Below are positions 17,244-26,821 of a stretch of DNA of 64,000 nt, piece by piece. Position 1 is the first letter of the stretch. Each line of letters opens with the position of its first letter. The stretch covers positions 1,635,501 through 1,699,500 of the forward strand of contig NZ_OY780957.1 of assembly GCF_963675985.1 (NCBI RefSeq), given 5' to 3'. The notes below the pieces were generated by a model, which saw only the letters and a program-made list of their open reading frames with translations, had not been told where the DNA came from and did no database searches. The DNA comes from an uncultured Roseibium sp. (GTDB lineage: Bacteria > Pseudomonadota > Alphaproteobacteria > Rhizobiales > Stappiaceae). Made by a program: the position numbers and the translations under genes.

Positions 17244-17981
17244 TCAGGCGCCGGCAGCGACAGCCGCTCTGGCCCGTTCCAGATCCTCTGGTGTGTTAAC
17301 GTCCATCGGCGCGCTGTCAATAATCGATACATCGATCCGCATGCCGGCTTCCAGTGCGCGCAGCTGTTCCAGTTTCTCCCGGAGCTCCAGCGGAGACGGC
17401 GGCAGAGAGACGAACCGTTCCAGCGCTGCCCGGCGATAGGCATAGACGCCGATGTGCTGGTAAACGGGTCCGGGACCGCTCGGCGCGGTCGCGCGCGTGA
17501 AATAAAGCGCGCGATTGGCACCGGTGTGCGTCAGGGTGGTCACCGTTTTCACGAAGCTCGGATCGTCGCGGAAACGCTCGTCCCGGATCTCGGTCATGAT
17601 GGTGCCGATATCGACGGCCTCATCCGCAAGCGGGCTGAAAGCGGCGCGAAGCGCGGCCGGTTCGATCAGGGGGACGTCGCCCTGCAGATTGAGAATGACG
17701 TCATGCTCGCTGGTCGGATCGACCAGGTTGGCGGCCTCGTGGATCCGATCGGAGCCGGATTCGTGGTCGGCCCTTGTCATGACCGCATCGCCGCCGTGCG
17801 CCTTGACGGCCGCAGCGATTTCCGGATCGTCGCAAGCGACCACGACCGGTCCGATGGCGGCATTCTGTGCCTGCTCCAGCACTCGAACAATCATGGGTTT
17901 GCCGCAGATGTCCGCCAGCGGCTTGCGCGGCAAACGGGTCGCCCCCAGCCGTGCCGGAATAATAACAAGTGCAGAATTCAA
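17244..17981 (-). CDS. kdsB: 3-deoxy-manno-octulosonate cytidylyltransferase
   Basis: 245 residues. KdsB activates Kdo as CMP-Kdo for lipopolysaccharide inner-core synthesis. The nucleotidyltransferase motif IIPARLGATRLPRKPLADI is at the N-terminus, with VLNLQGDVPLIEP and VYQHIGVYAYRRAAL further on. The start codon appears to be TTG (17981-17979): the family N-terminus begins exactly here and GGAGAGG lies five bases upstream, with no ATG near. First gene of the kdsB-pheA-PfkB set, divergent from the cytochrome gene. Confidence 0.95.
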   Translation of the reverse strand: MNSALVIIPARLGATRLPRKPLADICGKPMIVRVLEQAQNAAIGPVVVACDDPEIAAAVKAHGGDAVMTRADHESGSDRIHEAANLVDPTSEHDVILNLQGDVPLIEPAALRAAFSPLADEAVDIGTIMTEIRDERFRDDPSFVKTVTTLTHTGANRALYFTRATAPSGPGPVYQHIGVYAYRRAALERFVSLPPSPLELREKLEQLRALEAGMRIDVSIIDSAPMDVNTPEDLERARAAVAAGA

Positions 17982-18426
17982 GGACGCCTCTCCGCTTCAG
18001 CCCGCATTTTTCCAAACTTTATGCAAGTGAAAGACGCGTAGAGCATAGCCGGCGCCATGGTCAAGCCGCTTTCGCCTGCAAGGCCGGGTCCCGTCGGATG
18101 CCGAAATGCAATCTTTTGAAGTGCCTGAAGCAGGAGGTAGCCGATGTCCAATAGCGTGCCCGATGCTCCTCTTGCACCCGCATTTTTCTCTAGTCCATGC
18201 CCGTGTATTGACCGGCATCAGGCATTGGATAGGCATGAAATACACGCCGGACCAAGCCGTCAGCCGCCTTTTCCCGTGTTCTTCATCCGAAAGTTTTGAC
18301 TGAGACCTCTGATACCTATGGACAGCGAGGTCAAAAAATTTGTAGGTTCCGCACAAATTTAAAGCTGAAATGGGTTCGTAATTAATGTTACGGATCAGGA
18401 CGCGTCTTAGCTTGGAGCCGGAGAGA
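17982..18426. other. 445-base gap between kdsB and the cytochrome c gene
   Basis: No convincing gene on either strand. It must hold the divergent promoters. Visible structure: a 12-base direct repeat CCCGCATTTTTC (18001-18012 and 18178-18189), a TAGAGCAT string at 18038 that may be a decayed end of the repeat family found elsewhere in the window, and an AT-rich inverted repeat at 18336-18360. Confidence 0.6.
18336..18360. promoter_or_regulatory. Inverted repeat upstream of the cytochrome c gene
   Basis: AAATTTGT (18336-18343) and ACAAATTT (18353-18360) form a perfect 8-base inverted repeat with a nine-base centre, 66 bases before the cytochrome start. The spacing suits a dimeric repressor or activator; the regulator is unknown. 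Confidence 0.4.
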
Positions 18427-18978
18427 ATGGATTCCTTCACGCTTAACAAGATCGCTGGTGCGGTTTTGATGGTTCTTCTTCTGACAATGGGTGTCGGAAT
18501 TGTATCTGATATCATTTTCGAGCCGACGATCCCGGGTAAGCCCGGATATGAAATCGTTGTCGCCAGCGAAGCGGATTCAACTCCTTCTGCAGAAGCCGTG
18601 CCGGAAGTGGTACCGATCAGCGAACGGCTTGCCGAGGCATCGGCTGACTCCGGCGAAAAGGTCTTCAAGAAATGTGCTGCCTGCCATTCGATCGAAGAAG
18701 GCGGTCCCAACAAGGTCGGGCCCGATTTGTGGGGCGTGATCGGCCGCAAGCCCGCTTCCCACGAGGGCTTCAGCTATTCGGCGGCGATGACTGCCTACGG
18801 CGCAGAGCATGATGAGTGGACGTTTGAAGCGCTCGACCATTTCCTGACAAAGCCGAAGGATTATATCAACGGCACCGCGATGGGCTTTGCCGGCCTGCGC
18901 AAGCCCGACGACCGGGCGAACCTGATCGCCTACATGCGCGAACAGGCTTCAAATCCGGTTCCGCTTCCTGCGGAATAA
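18427..18978 (+). CDS. Membrane-anchored c-type cytochrome (CycM-like)
   Basis: 183 residues. One N-terminal membrane anchor (about 8-30, AGAVLMVLLLTMGVGIVSDI) is followed by a Pro/Glu-rich periplasmic linker and a class I cytochrome c domain. The single haem site is CAACH at 83-87, and the axial Met lies in NGTAMGFAG. VGPDLWGVIGRKPASHEGFS is typical of the cytochrome c550/c552 group. CycM of Bradyrhizobium, an anchored carrier between the bc1 complex and the aa3 oxidase, is the likely relative. The start ATG 18427 is preceded by CCGGAGAG. The neighbours kdsB and pheA match the rhizobial cycM locus. Confidence 0.9.
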   Translation: MDSFTLNKIAGAVLMVLLLTMGVGIVSDIIFEPTIPGKPGYEIVVASEADSTPSAEAVPEVVPISERLAEASADSGEKVFKKCAACHSIEEGGPNKVGPDLWGVIGRKPASHEGFSYSAAMTAYGAEHDEWTFEALDHFLTKPKDYINGTAMGFAGLRKPDDRANLIAYMREQASNPVPLPAE

Positions 18979-19017
18979 TCCTCCCAAAATACCAGGCTTT
19001 ACGCCGAGTTCAGATTG

Positions 19018-19054
19018 GAAAGCCGCGCTTTGAATGCGCGGCTTTCTTTGTTTT
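19018..19054 (+). terminator. Intrinsic terminator after the cytochrome c gene
   Basis: GAAAGCCGCGC and GCGCGGCTTTC form an 11-bp stem with a seven-base loop, followed by TTTGTTTT. It separates the cytochrome from the diguanylate cyclase gene. Confidence 0.9.
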
Positions 19055-19136
19055 GTCTGAAATAAATTTTAACGTTTCTACGCAATTCTGTCGTTACGTA
19101 AAGTTAGGGTCCGGCGAGCGAAAGGCTGATACGTCT

Positions 19137-20561
19137 ATGGGAGTGAAAACCGCCCGGATATTTTCCATGCCTCATTCGAAGGGGCTTTGGGTGGCGGTGG
19201 CCGTAGCGTTTTGCAGCCTCATCGGCGGTTTTCTGATGACCTCCCATGTCGCCGGTCTGGTCGAGGACATCATTGCTGCGCAGCACCAGCAAAAGGCGCT
19301 GGCCAAGCTATCCGAAGCGCGTGCCCACCTCGAAGGGCAGGTCGGTGCGGCCATTTCCCTGGGCAGGGGGCTCAGGGGTTATGTCATCCAGGACGAACTG
19401 ACACAGGATGAGTTTTCCAAATTCGGTTCCGAGCTGATCGACGATGTTCCCTTCATCCGCTCGTTGAGTCTTGCGCCGGACAATGTCGTCAAATTCATCT
19501 ATCCCTATGAAGGCAACGCTGCTGCTGTCGGGCTGGATTACCGCCTGGCATCGGGACAATGGCCGTCGGTCAAAAAGGCTATGGAAAGCCGGTCCAGCAT
19601 CCTGTCCGGTCCGGTCGAGCTGGTTCAGGGGGAGCGCCACCTGATGGTCCGCGTCCCCGTCCTCCCGCCGGCTTATCCGAAACAGCCGATCGCGGAACGT
19701 CCCTATTGGGGGCTTGCCACCCTGGTTCTCGATGAGAAGGCCCTGTTCAAGGCTGTCGGTTTGAGCGAGCAGGCCGATGGCTATCGCTTCGCGATCATAT
19801 CCTCCAGGCAGTCCGCATCCGGGCCGACCCTGATTTTCGGCGACAGCGAACTGGTACACAGCAATGCTGTCAGTCTTCCGCTGGTTCTCCCGGGCGACGA
19901 CAAATGGGAAATCCTGAGCTATCCCGTCGGTGGCTGGTTAATCGACAGCAAGGAAGTGTGGATGACCCGCATTCTGGGCATCGTCGTTACCCTGATCTTA
20001 TCGACCATGGCGTTCCTGTTGATTCAGGAAGTCTCCAAGGTTCGGGCCATGGCTCTGCGTGATCCTTTGACCGGGCTGGCCAACCGCCGTCTTCTGGAAG
20101 ACCGGATGGAACAGCTCGTCGCCATTTCCGACCGCAACGGCTCCGGCTTCGAGATTTTCTATCTGGATCTGGACGCCTTCAAACCGATCAACGACGGCTA
20201 CGGCCACGCGGTCGGAGACAAGGTGTTGATGGAAATCGGCAATCGGCTGCAGTTCCAGACACGACAGACCGACACGATCGCGCGGGTGGGTGGCGATGAA
20301 TTCATCGTCCTGGCGCCGGGCGCAATGAAAGAGGACGAGCGCCAGGGTTTCCTCAAGCGGTTGATGGATCAGACCTGTCAGGATTTCACCCTTCCCGGAG
20401 CCACGATCAGCCTGTCGGCAAGCATCGGCTTCGCCAGCTATCCGAAGGAAGCCGGCACCATCGAGGACCTGCTCCGGATCGCCGACGCGCGCATGTATAA
20501 TCAGAAATCAAGGCGCTCTGCTTCGGCACAGTCGGCCGTTCTGGCGACCCATACCGGTTAA
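19137..20561 (+). CDS. Membrane diguanylate cyclase with CHASE sensor domain
   Basis: 474 residues. A first membrane helix (about 17-36), a periplasmic CHASE domain (about 65-265, including GYVIQDELTQDEFSKF and FIYPYEGN), a second helix (about 283-302) and a C-terminal GGDEF domain. The active site is intact (GGDEF at 385-389), and the inhibitory I-site RxxD (RQTD, 376-379) lies five residues upstream, so it should make cyclic di-GMP with product inhibition. CHASE domains bind small extracellular ligands; this ligand is unknown. ATG 19137 is preferred: the frame's TTG at 19053 lies in the terminator T tract of the previous gene. A TTACGTAA palindrome is at 19094-19101. Confidence 0.9.
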   Translation: MGVKTARIFSMPHSKGLWVAVAVAFCSLIGGFLMTSHVAGLVEDIIAAQHQQKALAKLSEARAHLEGQVGAAISLGRGLRGYVIQDELTQDEFSKFGSELIDDVPFIRSLSLAPDNVVKFIYPYEGNAAAVGLDYRLASGQWPSVKKAMESRSSILSGPVELVQGERHLMVRVPVLPPAYPKQPIAERPYWGLATLVLDEKALFKAVGLSEQADGYRFAIISSRQSASGPTLIFGDSELVHSNAVSLPLVLPGDDKWEILSYPVGGWLIDSKEVWMTRILGIVVTLILSTMAFLLIQEVSKVRAMALRDPLTGLANRRLLEDRMEQLVAISDRNGSGFEIFYLDLDAFKPINDGYGHAVGDKVLMEIGNRLQFQTRQTDTIARVGGDEFIVLAPGAMKEDERQGFLKRLMDQTCQDFTLPGATISLSASIGFASYPKEAGTIEDLLRIADARMYNQKSRRSASAQSAVLATHTG

Positions 20562-20681
20562 ATTTCTGTCATGTTGCCCATGAACGGGTGACGGCGCCCG
20601 TGTTGCTCCCTAGTATCCGCTTATGCACCCGGCACGGCATGTGGCGTGTTTCGGGAAATGATCGTTATTGCGGAGGAAGGC

Positions 20682-22574
20682 ATGTCGGGTAGACAACCGA
20701 AGCGGCAACAGTGGCTCTGGACCGTACGGGCGGGGATGTTTGTCTGCTGCACCGTTCTGGCTGTGGGCCTTGCCGCCACGCTGGCTCAGGCGGCGGAGCC
20801 GGAATGGCATCACGCGACCGCACTGACCGGCACACCGAAATACGGCCCGGATGTCAAACACTTCGACTATGTGAACCCGGATGCGCCCAAGGGCGGGCGG
20901 CTGCGCCTATCGACCATGGGCGGTTTCGATACCTTCAACATCATTCTGCCGAAGGGAAACCCGGCACCGGGCGCCGGTCTGATCTATGACAGCCTGATGG
21001 AGCCGTCTTTCGACGAGCTGAACATCAGTGCCGAATACGGCGTGATTGCCGATGCGCTGCGCTATCCCGACGACTATTCCTGGGTCGAATACCGGATCAA
21101 CCCGAAGGCGCGCTGGCATGACGGTGTGCCGATCACGGCGGAAGACGTCGTTTGGTCGTTTGAAAAAGTTGTGGAACTCAATCCGCAGCGGAGGTTCTAT
21201 TACCACAACGTCGTCAGTGCGAAGGCTCTGCCCGGGAACATTGTGCGGTTCGAGTTCGACAGTGCGAACAATCGCGAGCTGCCGCATATTGTCGGCCAAC
21301 TGACAGTCTTGCCCAAGCACTGGTGGGAAGGCACCGATGCAAATGGCAGGAAGCGGGACATCGCAAGCGGCCTGCAGGAAGCGCCGCTCGGTTCGGGGCC
21401 TTATCGGATCAAGGATTTCGAATTCAACCGTCAGGTGACCTACGAGCGGGTGGACGACTATTGGGGCGAGGACCTGCCCGTCCGGGTTGGGACCAACAAT
21501 TTCGACGAAATCCGATTTGATTCCTACCGTGACAGCGTCGTGGCATTGGAAGCTTTCAAGGGCGATCAATACGACTGGCGCACGGAAAACGTCGCGAAGA
21601 ACTGGGCGACCGCCTATGATTTTCCAGCGGTCAAGGAAGGAAGGGTGATCTTGGAAACCTTTCCGGACAAGGCCTCGGGGCGCATGCAGGCTTTCGTTCC
21701 AAACCTGCGCCGGGAAAAATTTCAGGACGAACGCGTCAGACGCGCACTTAATCTTGCGTTCGATTTCGAATCTACCAATCGGTCGGCATTTTACGATCAG
21801 TACAAGCGGATATCGTCGTTCTTTGCCGGAACCGAGCTGGCGCAATCCGGCCTGCCCAAGGGCAGGGAGCTGGAAATACTGGAGAGCGTTCGGGATTTGA
21901 TACCGCCGGAGGTCTTTACCGAGCCGTACGAAAACCCGGTCAACGGCAATCCGCAAAAGCTTCGCGCCAACCTGCGCGAGGCCCTCAAGCTGTTGTCCGA
22001 GGCCGGCTACAAGCTCGACGGGCGGAAGCTGGTCAATGCGAAGACCGGCGAGCCGTTCACAATCGAATTCATTGCTCAGGACCCGAGCGCCGAGCGATAT
22101 GTCCTGCCTTATGCGAAGAACCTCAAGCTCATCGGTATTGAAATGACTCTGCGGGTTCTCGATACGCCACAGTACATCAACCGGGTGCGCAGCCGCGATT
22201 TCGATATGACGACCCTCGGATGGGGACAAAGCCTGTCGCCGGGAAACGAGCAGCGGGAATACTGGGGCTCGGAAGCCGCGGACAGGCAGAGTTCGCAGAA
22301 TTACGCGGGCATCAAGGATCCGGGTGTGGATGCCCTCATCGACAAGGTGATTTACGCCAAGGACCGGGACGAACTGGTCGCTGCGACCCACGCGCTCGAC
22401 CGTGTCCTGATGTTCCACAACTACGTGATCCCGCAATGGTATCTCGATATCGTTCGAACGGCCCGATGGGATCGTTTCGGCCATCCGGCCAATATTCCCG
22501 AATATACGACCGGTTTTCCGACCATCTGGTGGTACGACGAAGCCAAAGCCGCCAAGACCGGGATGCCGAAGTGA
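20682..22574 (+). CDS. Extracellular solute-binding protein, family 5 (YejA-like), first copy
   Basis: 630 residues. A Sec signal peptide ends near LAATLAQA-AEPEW (about 38), followed by a family 5 oligopeptide-binding protein. HFDYVNPDAPKGGRLRLST is the YejA-type N-terminal block. It delivers peptides or peptide-like compounds to the YejBE permease. ATG 20682 has a strong GGAGGAAGG ahead; an upstream GTG (20646) would give an unusually long n-region. It heads an operon with a second binding protein and yejB-yejE-yejF; its stop overlaps the next start by four bases if that gene begins at GTG 22571. Confidence 0.9.
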   Translation: MSGRQPKRQQWLWTVRAGMFVCCTVLAVGLAATLAQAAEPEWHHATALTGTPKYGPDVKHFDYVNPDAPKGGRLRLSTMGGFDTFNIILPKGNPAPGAGLIYDSLMEPSFDELNISAEYGVIADALRYPDDYSWVEYRINPKARWHDGVPITAEDVVWSFEKVVELNPQRRFYYHNVVSAKALPGNIVRFEFDSANNRELPHIVGQLTVLPKHWWEGTDANGRKRDIASGLQEAPLGSGPYRIKDFEFNRQVTYERVDDYWGEDLPVRVGTNNFDEIRFDSYRDSVVALEAFKGDQYDWRTENVAKNWATAYDFPAVKEGRVILETFPDKASGRMQAFVPNLRREKFQDERVRRALNLAFDFESTNRSAFYDQYKRISSFFAGTELAQSGLPKGRELEILESVRDLIPPEVFTEPYENPVNGNPQKLRANLREALKLLSEAGYKLDGRKLVNAKTGEPFTIEFIAQDPSAERYVLPYAKNLKLIGIEMTLRVLDTPQYINRVRSRDFDMTTLGWGQSLSPGNEQREYWGSEAADRQSSQNYAGIKDPGVDALIDKVIYAKDRDELVAATHALDRVLMFHNYVIPQWYLDIVRTARWDRFGHPANIPEYTTGFPTIWWYDEAKAAKTGMPK

Positions 22575-24445
22575 CGGACTTTAAGATGGTTTCCAGACGT
22601 ACGATCCTGAAGGGCGCGGGCGCCGCCGCTGCGCTCTGGAATGTTCCGGGCCTGATGCGTCCCGCCCTTGCCGGTGACAGGGTGCATGGCCTGTCGGTCT
22701 TCGGGGACCTGAAATACCCGGCGGGCTTTTCTCATTTCGACTATGTCGACCCGCAAGCGCCCAGGGGCGGCAGGATCAATTTCCGGCCGCCCAGTTGGGC
22801 CTATAATCAGAACACGCAGACCTACAATACCTTCAACACCTTCATCCTGAAGGGCGATGCGCCGCCGCGTATGGAACTGTGCTTCGATACGCTGATGGTA
22901 CGAGCGCTGGACGAACCGGACGCCATGTACGGGTTGCTGGCCGAAAGCGTCGAGATTTCGGACGATGGCAACACCTTTGTGTTCAACCTGCGCCCGGAAG
23001 CGAAGTTTCACGACGACTCGAAATTGACGGCGGAAGATGTCGCGTTTTCGATCATGCTTCTCAAAGCCGACGGCCACCCGCAGATCAGCCAGACCCTCCG
23101 GGAACTGGTCGATACGGAGGTGCTGGATGAAGCCCGTGTCGCCGTGCGGTTTTCCGGCAAACAGACCCGGCACTTGCCTCTGTTCGTCGCCGGCCTGCCG
23201 ATCTTCTCCAAACGCTACTACACCGATTACGACTTCAAGCAGTCGACGCTGACACCGCCGCTGTCCTCGGGACCCTACAAGGTCGGGGATCATGCGGTTG
23301 GGCGTTTTGTGGACTACGAAAAGGTGAAGGATTACTGGGCAAAAGACCTGCCAACCGTCGTCGGACACTATAATTTCGATATCATCCGTGTGGATTTCTT
23401 CCGCGAACGTCAGGCCGGATTCGAAGCCTTCAAGAAAGGCGTGATCACCTTTCAGGAGGAGTTCACCTCCAAGATCTGGGCGACGGGATATGACTTCCCC
23501 GCGGTCCAGGAGGGGCGGGTGGTCCGCGAGGAGATCGTGGACAACCGGCCGGCGGGCGCCCAGGCCTGGTATTTCAACACCCGCCTCGACAAGTTCAAGG
23601 ATCCCAGGGTCCGCAAGGCCCTCGGGTTGGCCTTCGCCTTCGAATGGACCAACGAGGTGCTTTTCTACGGCCTCTACACTCGATCGGCGTCCTATTTCGA
23701 GAATTCGGACATGAAGGCGGTAGGCAAGCCGTCGACGGAGGAACTCGCCCTTCTGGAACCCTTCAGGGATCAGGTGCCCGCGGACGTTTTCGGAGAGGCT
23801 CCGGTGCCGCCGGTTTCCGACGGGTCGAAGTCCGACCGGTCGCTGTTGCGTCAGGCTGCCCGGCTGTTGAGCGAGGCGGGGTGCAAGCGGGACGGGACTA
23901 TTCTCAATGGTCCGGACGGAAAGCCGCTGACGATCGAGTTCCTCGACCGGGCGCCTGTCTTCAAGCGGGTTGTGCTGCCGTATGCGGAGAACCTGAGGCT
24001 CCTCGGGATCGAGGCCAGTTTCCGCCTGGTCGACCCGGCTCAGTACCAGTCCCGGATGAAGGATTTCGATTTTGATGTCACGACCCAGCGGGTTATGACC
24101 GGCGCCACGCTGAGTGATTCCATCCGGCAGCTGTGGGGATCCCGGGCGGCTTCCCAGCCGGGCAGTCACAATGCGGCGGGCATTGCGGACCCGGTGGTCG
24201 ATGCCCTGATCGAGACGGCCCTGGCGGCCGGGACCCGAGAGGAAATGACTATTGCCGCCCGGGCGCTCGATCGGGTCCTGCGCGCCGGCTACTATGCGGT
24301 GCCGCAGTGGTACAATCCGAACCATCTCGTAGCCTATTGGGATATGTTCGGTCGCCCGGGCAAACCGCCATTTTATGATTTGCCTGTTGAAACCACATGG
24401 TGGATCGACACGGAAAAGGCGAAAAAGATCGGCAAGGACGGTTAG
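22571..24445 (+). CDS. yejA: Extracellular solute-binding protein, family 5 (YejA-like), second copy
   Basis: 624 residues. The N-terminus has a twin-arginine motif (SRRTILKGAG) and a signal region ending near ALAGD, so export by Tat is likely, unlike the Sec-type first copy. The mature part is the same family (HFDYVDPQAPRGGRINFRPP). GTG 22571 overlaps the upstream stop (GTGA), suggesting translational coupling; ATG 22586 is the alternative and keeps the Tat motif. Paired YejA proteins ahead of yejBEF are also known in Brucella. The two copies are clearly diverged, so they may take different ligands. Confidence 0.88.
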   Translation: MTDFKMVSRRTILKGAGAAAALWNVPGLMRPALAGDRVHGLSVFGDLKYPAGFSHFDYVDPQAPRGGRINFRPPSWAYNQNTQTYNTFNTFILKGDAPPRMELCFDTLMVRALDEPDAMYGLLAESVEISDDGNTFVFNLRPEAKFHDDSKLTAEDVAFSIMLLKADGHPQISQTLRELVDTEVLDEARVAVRFSGKQTRHLPLFVAGLPIFSKRYYTDYDFKQSTLTPPLSSGPYKVGDHAVGRFVDYEKVKDYWAKDLPTVVGHYNFDIIRVDFFRERQAGFEAFKKGVITFQEEFTSKIWATGYDFPAVQEGRVVREEIVDNRPAGAQAWYFNTRLDKFKDPRVRKALGLAFAFEWTNEVLFYGLYTRSASYFENSDMKAVGKPSTEELALLEPFRDQVPADVFGEAPVPPVSDGSKSDRSLLRQAARLLSEAGCKRDGTILNGPDGKPLTIEFLDRAPVFKRVVLPYAENLRLLGIEASFRLVDPAQYQSRMKDFDFDVTTQRVMTGATLSDSIRQLWGSRAASQPGSHNAAGIADPVVDALIETALAAGTREEMTIAARALDRVLRAGYYAVPQWYNPNHLVAYWDMFGRPGKPPFYDLPVETTWWIDTEKAKKIGKDG

Positions 24446-24492
24446 GATAAACACCTGACATGCCGCAGCGAAAGAGGCAGTGAAACACCGAT

Positions 24493-25608
24493 ATGGGCGC
24501 CTATATTCTCCGACGCCTTCTCCTGATGATCCCGACCCTGATCGGCATCATGGCAATCAATTTCGCCATCATCCAGTTTGCTCCCGGCGGACCGGTGGAA
24601 CGCGTGATCGCTCAACTTTCCGGAACCGATGTTTCCGCAACGGCACGCATTTCCGGCGGCGGCAGTGATATGGGCGGAACCATGGGTGAGGCCTCCGGCG
24701 GCGGTGCCGGCGACAGCGTGACGTCGAAATACCGGGGTGCGCAGGGGCTCGACCCGGAATTCATCAAGCAGCTGGAGGCCCAGTTCGGGTTCGACAAGCC
24801 GCCTCTGCAACGTTTCCTGAGCATGCTGTGGGATTATGCGCGGTTCGACTTCGGGGACAGCTATTTCCGGGATATCCGGATTACCGACCTGATCCTGGAG
24901 AAAATGCCGGTTTCGATTTCGCTCGGCCTCTGGATGACACTGATCTCCTATGGGATCTCGATCCCGCTCGGGATTCGAAAAGCCGTATCAGACGGCACGA
25001 AGTTCGATATCTGGACATCGGGCATCATCATCGTCGCCTATGCCATCCCGGGCTTTCTGTTCGCGGTGCTCCTGATCGTGCTGTTCGCCGGCGGGTCTTT
25101 CTTCGATATTTTCCCCTTGCGGGGGCTGACCTCGGAGAATTGGGAAAGCCTGTCCTGGCCTGCGCGGATCGTCGATTATTTCTGGCATCTGGCCCTGCCT
25201 TTGACCGCAATGGCCCTGTCGGCCTTTGCGACGACGACGCTTTTGACCAAGAACTCGTTCCTGGACGAGATCCGCAAGCAATACGTGGTCACGGCCCGCT
25301 CCAAGGGCCTGAGCGAGGGGCAGGTGCTCTATGGCCACGTTTTCCGCAACGCCATGCTCATCGTGGTCGCGGGCTTTCCCGGTGCCTTCATCTCGTCGTT
25401 CTTCGCGGGCTCCCTGCTGATCGAGACGATCTTCTCGCTCGACGGGCTCGGATTGCTGGGCTTCGAATCGGTGATCAACCGCGACTATGCGGTGGTCTTC
25501 GCCACGCTTTATATCTTCTCGCTGATGGCCCTTCTGGTGAACCTCATCTCCGACCTCACCTACACCTGGATCGATCCCCGGATCGACTTCGAAAGCCGGG
25601 AGGTCTGA
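24493..25608 (+). CDS. yejB: Microcin C/peptide ABC transporter permease YejB
   Basis: 371 residues with six predicted membrane segments and the BPD transporter domain. The first segment (RRLLLMIPTLIGIMAINFAI) and FAPGGPVERVI are typical of the DppB/YejB family. A Ser/Gly-rich periplasmic insert (about 55-80) is characteristic of YejB. The coupling loop is seen near EIRKQYVVTARSKGLSE. It forms the inner-membrane channel with YejE. In E. coli YejABEF imports microcin C; in Brucella and Sinorhizobium it contributes to tolerance of antimicrobial peptides. It begins 47 bases after the second binding protein. Confidence 0.95.
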   Translation: MGAYILRRLLLMIPTLIGIMAINFAIIQFAPGGPVERVIAQLSGTDVSATARISGGGSDMGGTMGEASGGGAGDSVTSKYRGAQGLDPEFIKQLEAQFGFDKPPLQRFLSMLWDYARFDFGDSYFRDIRITDLILEKMPVSISLGLWMTLISYGISIPLGIRKAVSDGTKFDIWTSGIIIVAYAIPGFLFAVLLIVLFAGGSFFDIFPLRGLTSENWESLSWPARIVDYFWHLALPLTAMALSAFATTTLLTKNSFLDEIRKQYVVTARSKGLSEGQVLYGHVFRNAMLIVVAGFPGAFISSFFAGSLLIETIFSLDGLGLLGFESVINRDYAVVFATLYIFSLMALLVNLISDLTYTWIDPRIDFESREV

Positions 25609-25611
25609 CAC

Positions 25612-26805
25612 GTGGATAGCCGTCTTAACAAGGACCTTGAAGACACCGGCCTCGACGTCATGAATCCTCTGGCGGAGGAAACGGCGCCACCGCCGTCCCG
25701 CTTTTCCCTGTCGCCGATCAACCGACGTCGCCTTGTCAATTTCAAGGCGAACCGGCGCGGGTTCTGGTCGCTCTGGATCTTTCTGGTTCTCTTCGTCCTG
25801 TCTCTCGGTGCCGAATTCCTGATCAACGACCGGCCGATCCTCGTCTCTTACAAGGGCGAGATCCTGGCACCGATCTTCGTCAATTACCCGGAAGACAGAT
25901 TCAATGATGATCCGCTTGCGTTCGCGTACACAGACTATCGCGATCCGTTCATTCAGGATCTTATCAATGAAAACGGCTGGATGCTTTGGCCGCCGGTCCG
26001 CTACTCCTATCGCACCGTGAACAACGCGATTCCGGTGCCTGCGCCGGCGCCGCCGTCCTGGATGATGGACAAGAAGACCCGCTGCCAGCGCTATCCGGAG
26101 GGCGTGAACGATCCCAACTGCATTATCGGTAACTGGAACTGGCTTGGAACCGATGACCAGGGCCGCGACGTGCTCGCCCGGTTGGTCTACGGCTTCCGGA
26201 TTTCCGTTCTCTTCGGTCTCGCCCTGACGCTGGCGTCCTCGGTGATCGGTGTCGCCGCCGGTGCGGTTCAGGGCTACTACGGCGGCTGGGTCGATCTGCT
26301 CTTTCAGCGCTTCATCGAAATCTGGACAGCGATCCCCACGCTCTACCTGATCCTGATCGTCTCTTCCGTGCTGGTTCCCGGCTTCTGGACGCTGTTCACG
26401 ATCCTGCTCGCCTTCTCATGGGTGGCGCTGGTCGGCGTGGTGCGCGCGGAATTCCTCCGCGGACGAAACTTCGAATATATCGCGGCGGCGCGTGCGCTGG
26501 GCGTGTCCAACCCGGTGATCATGTGGCGTCACCTGCTCCCCAACGCGATGGTGGCAACCCTGACTTTCATGCCCTTCATCCTGAACGGTTCGATCTCGAC
26601 GCTGACGGCGCTCGACTTCCTCGGCTTCGGCCTGCCGCCGGGGTCCGCCTCCCTCGGTGAACTTCTGGCCCAGGGCAAGAACAACCTTCAGGCACCCTGG
26701 CTCGGCATCACGGGCTTCATCGTGATCTCTCTCATGTTGAGCCTGCTGATCTTCATCGGTGAAGCGGTCCGTGACGCCTTCGATCCGCGCAAGAGCCTCA
26801 GGTGA
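25612..26805 (+). CDS. yejE: Microcin C/peptide ABC transporter permease YejE
   Basis: 397 residues. A cytosolic N-terminus of about 45 residues, one membrane segment, a large periplasmic loop (about 70-170, YejE-like, with NWNWLGTDDQGRDVLARLVY at its end), then the BPD transporter domain with the coupling loop FEYIAAARALGVSNPVIMWR. The start is GTG 25612 with GGGAGG upstream; only three bases separate it from yejB. The C-terminal DAFDPRKSLR ending is standard for DppC-type permeases. Confidence 0.95.
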   Translation: MDSRLNKDLEDTGLDVMNPLAEETAPPPSRFSLSPINRRRLVNFKANRRGFWSLWIFLVLFVLSLGAEFLINDRPILVSYKGEILAPIFVNYPEDRFNDDPLAFAYTDYRDPFIQDLINENGWMLWPPVRYSYRTVNNAIPVPAPAPPSWMMDKKTRCQRYPEGVNDPNCIIGNWNWLGTDDQGRDVLARLVYGFRISVLFGLALTLASSVIGVAAGAVQGYYGGWVDLLFQRFIEIWTAIPTLYLILIVSSVLVPGFWTLFTILLAFSWVALVGVVRAEFLRGRNFEYIAAARALGVSNPVIMWRHLLPNAMVATLTFMPFILNGSISTLTALDFLGFGLPPGSASLGELLAQGKNNLQAPWLGITGFIVISLMLSLLIFIGEAVRDAFDPRKSLR

Positions 26806-26821
26806 GGAGGGAGTGACCGAT

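Noticed and set aside
17231..17245. TTTC tetranucleotide run upstream of pheA as a phase-variation tract
   Set aside because: Fewer than four units; on the minus strand it simply forms the GAAAGAAAG ribosome-binding region.
19053..19136. TTG start for the diguanylate cyclase at 19053
   Set aside because: It lies in the T tract of the terminator of the previous gene; ATG 19137 is more plausible.
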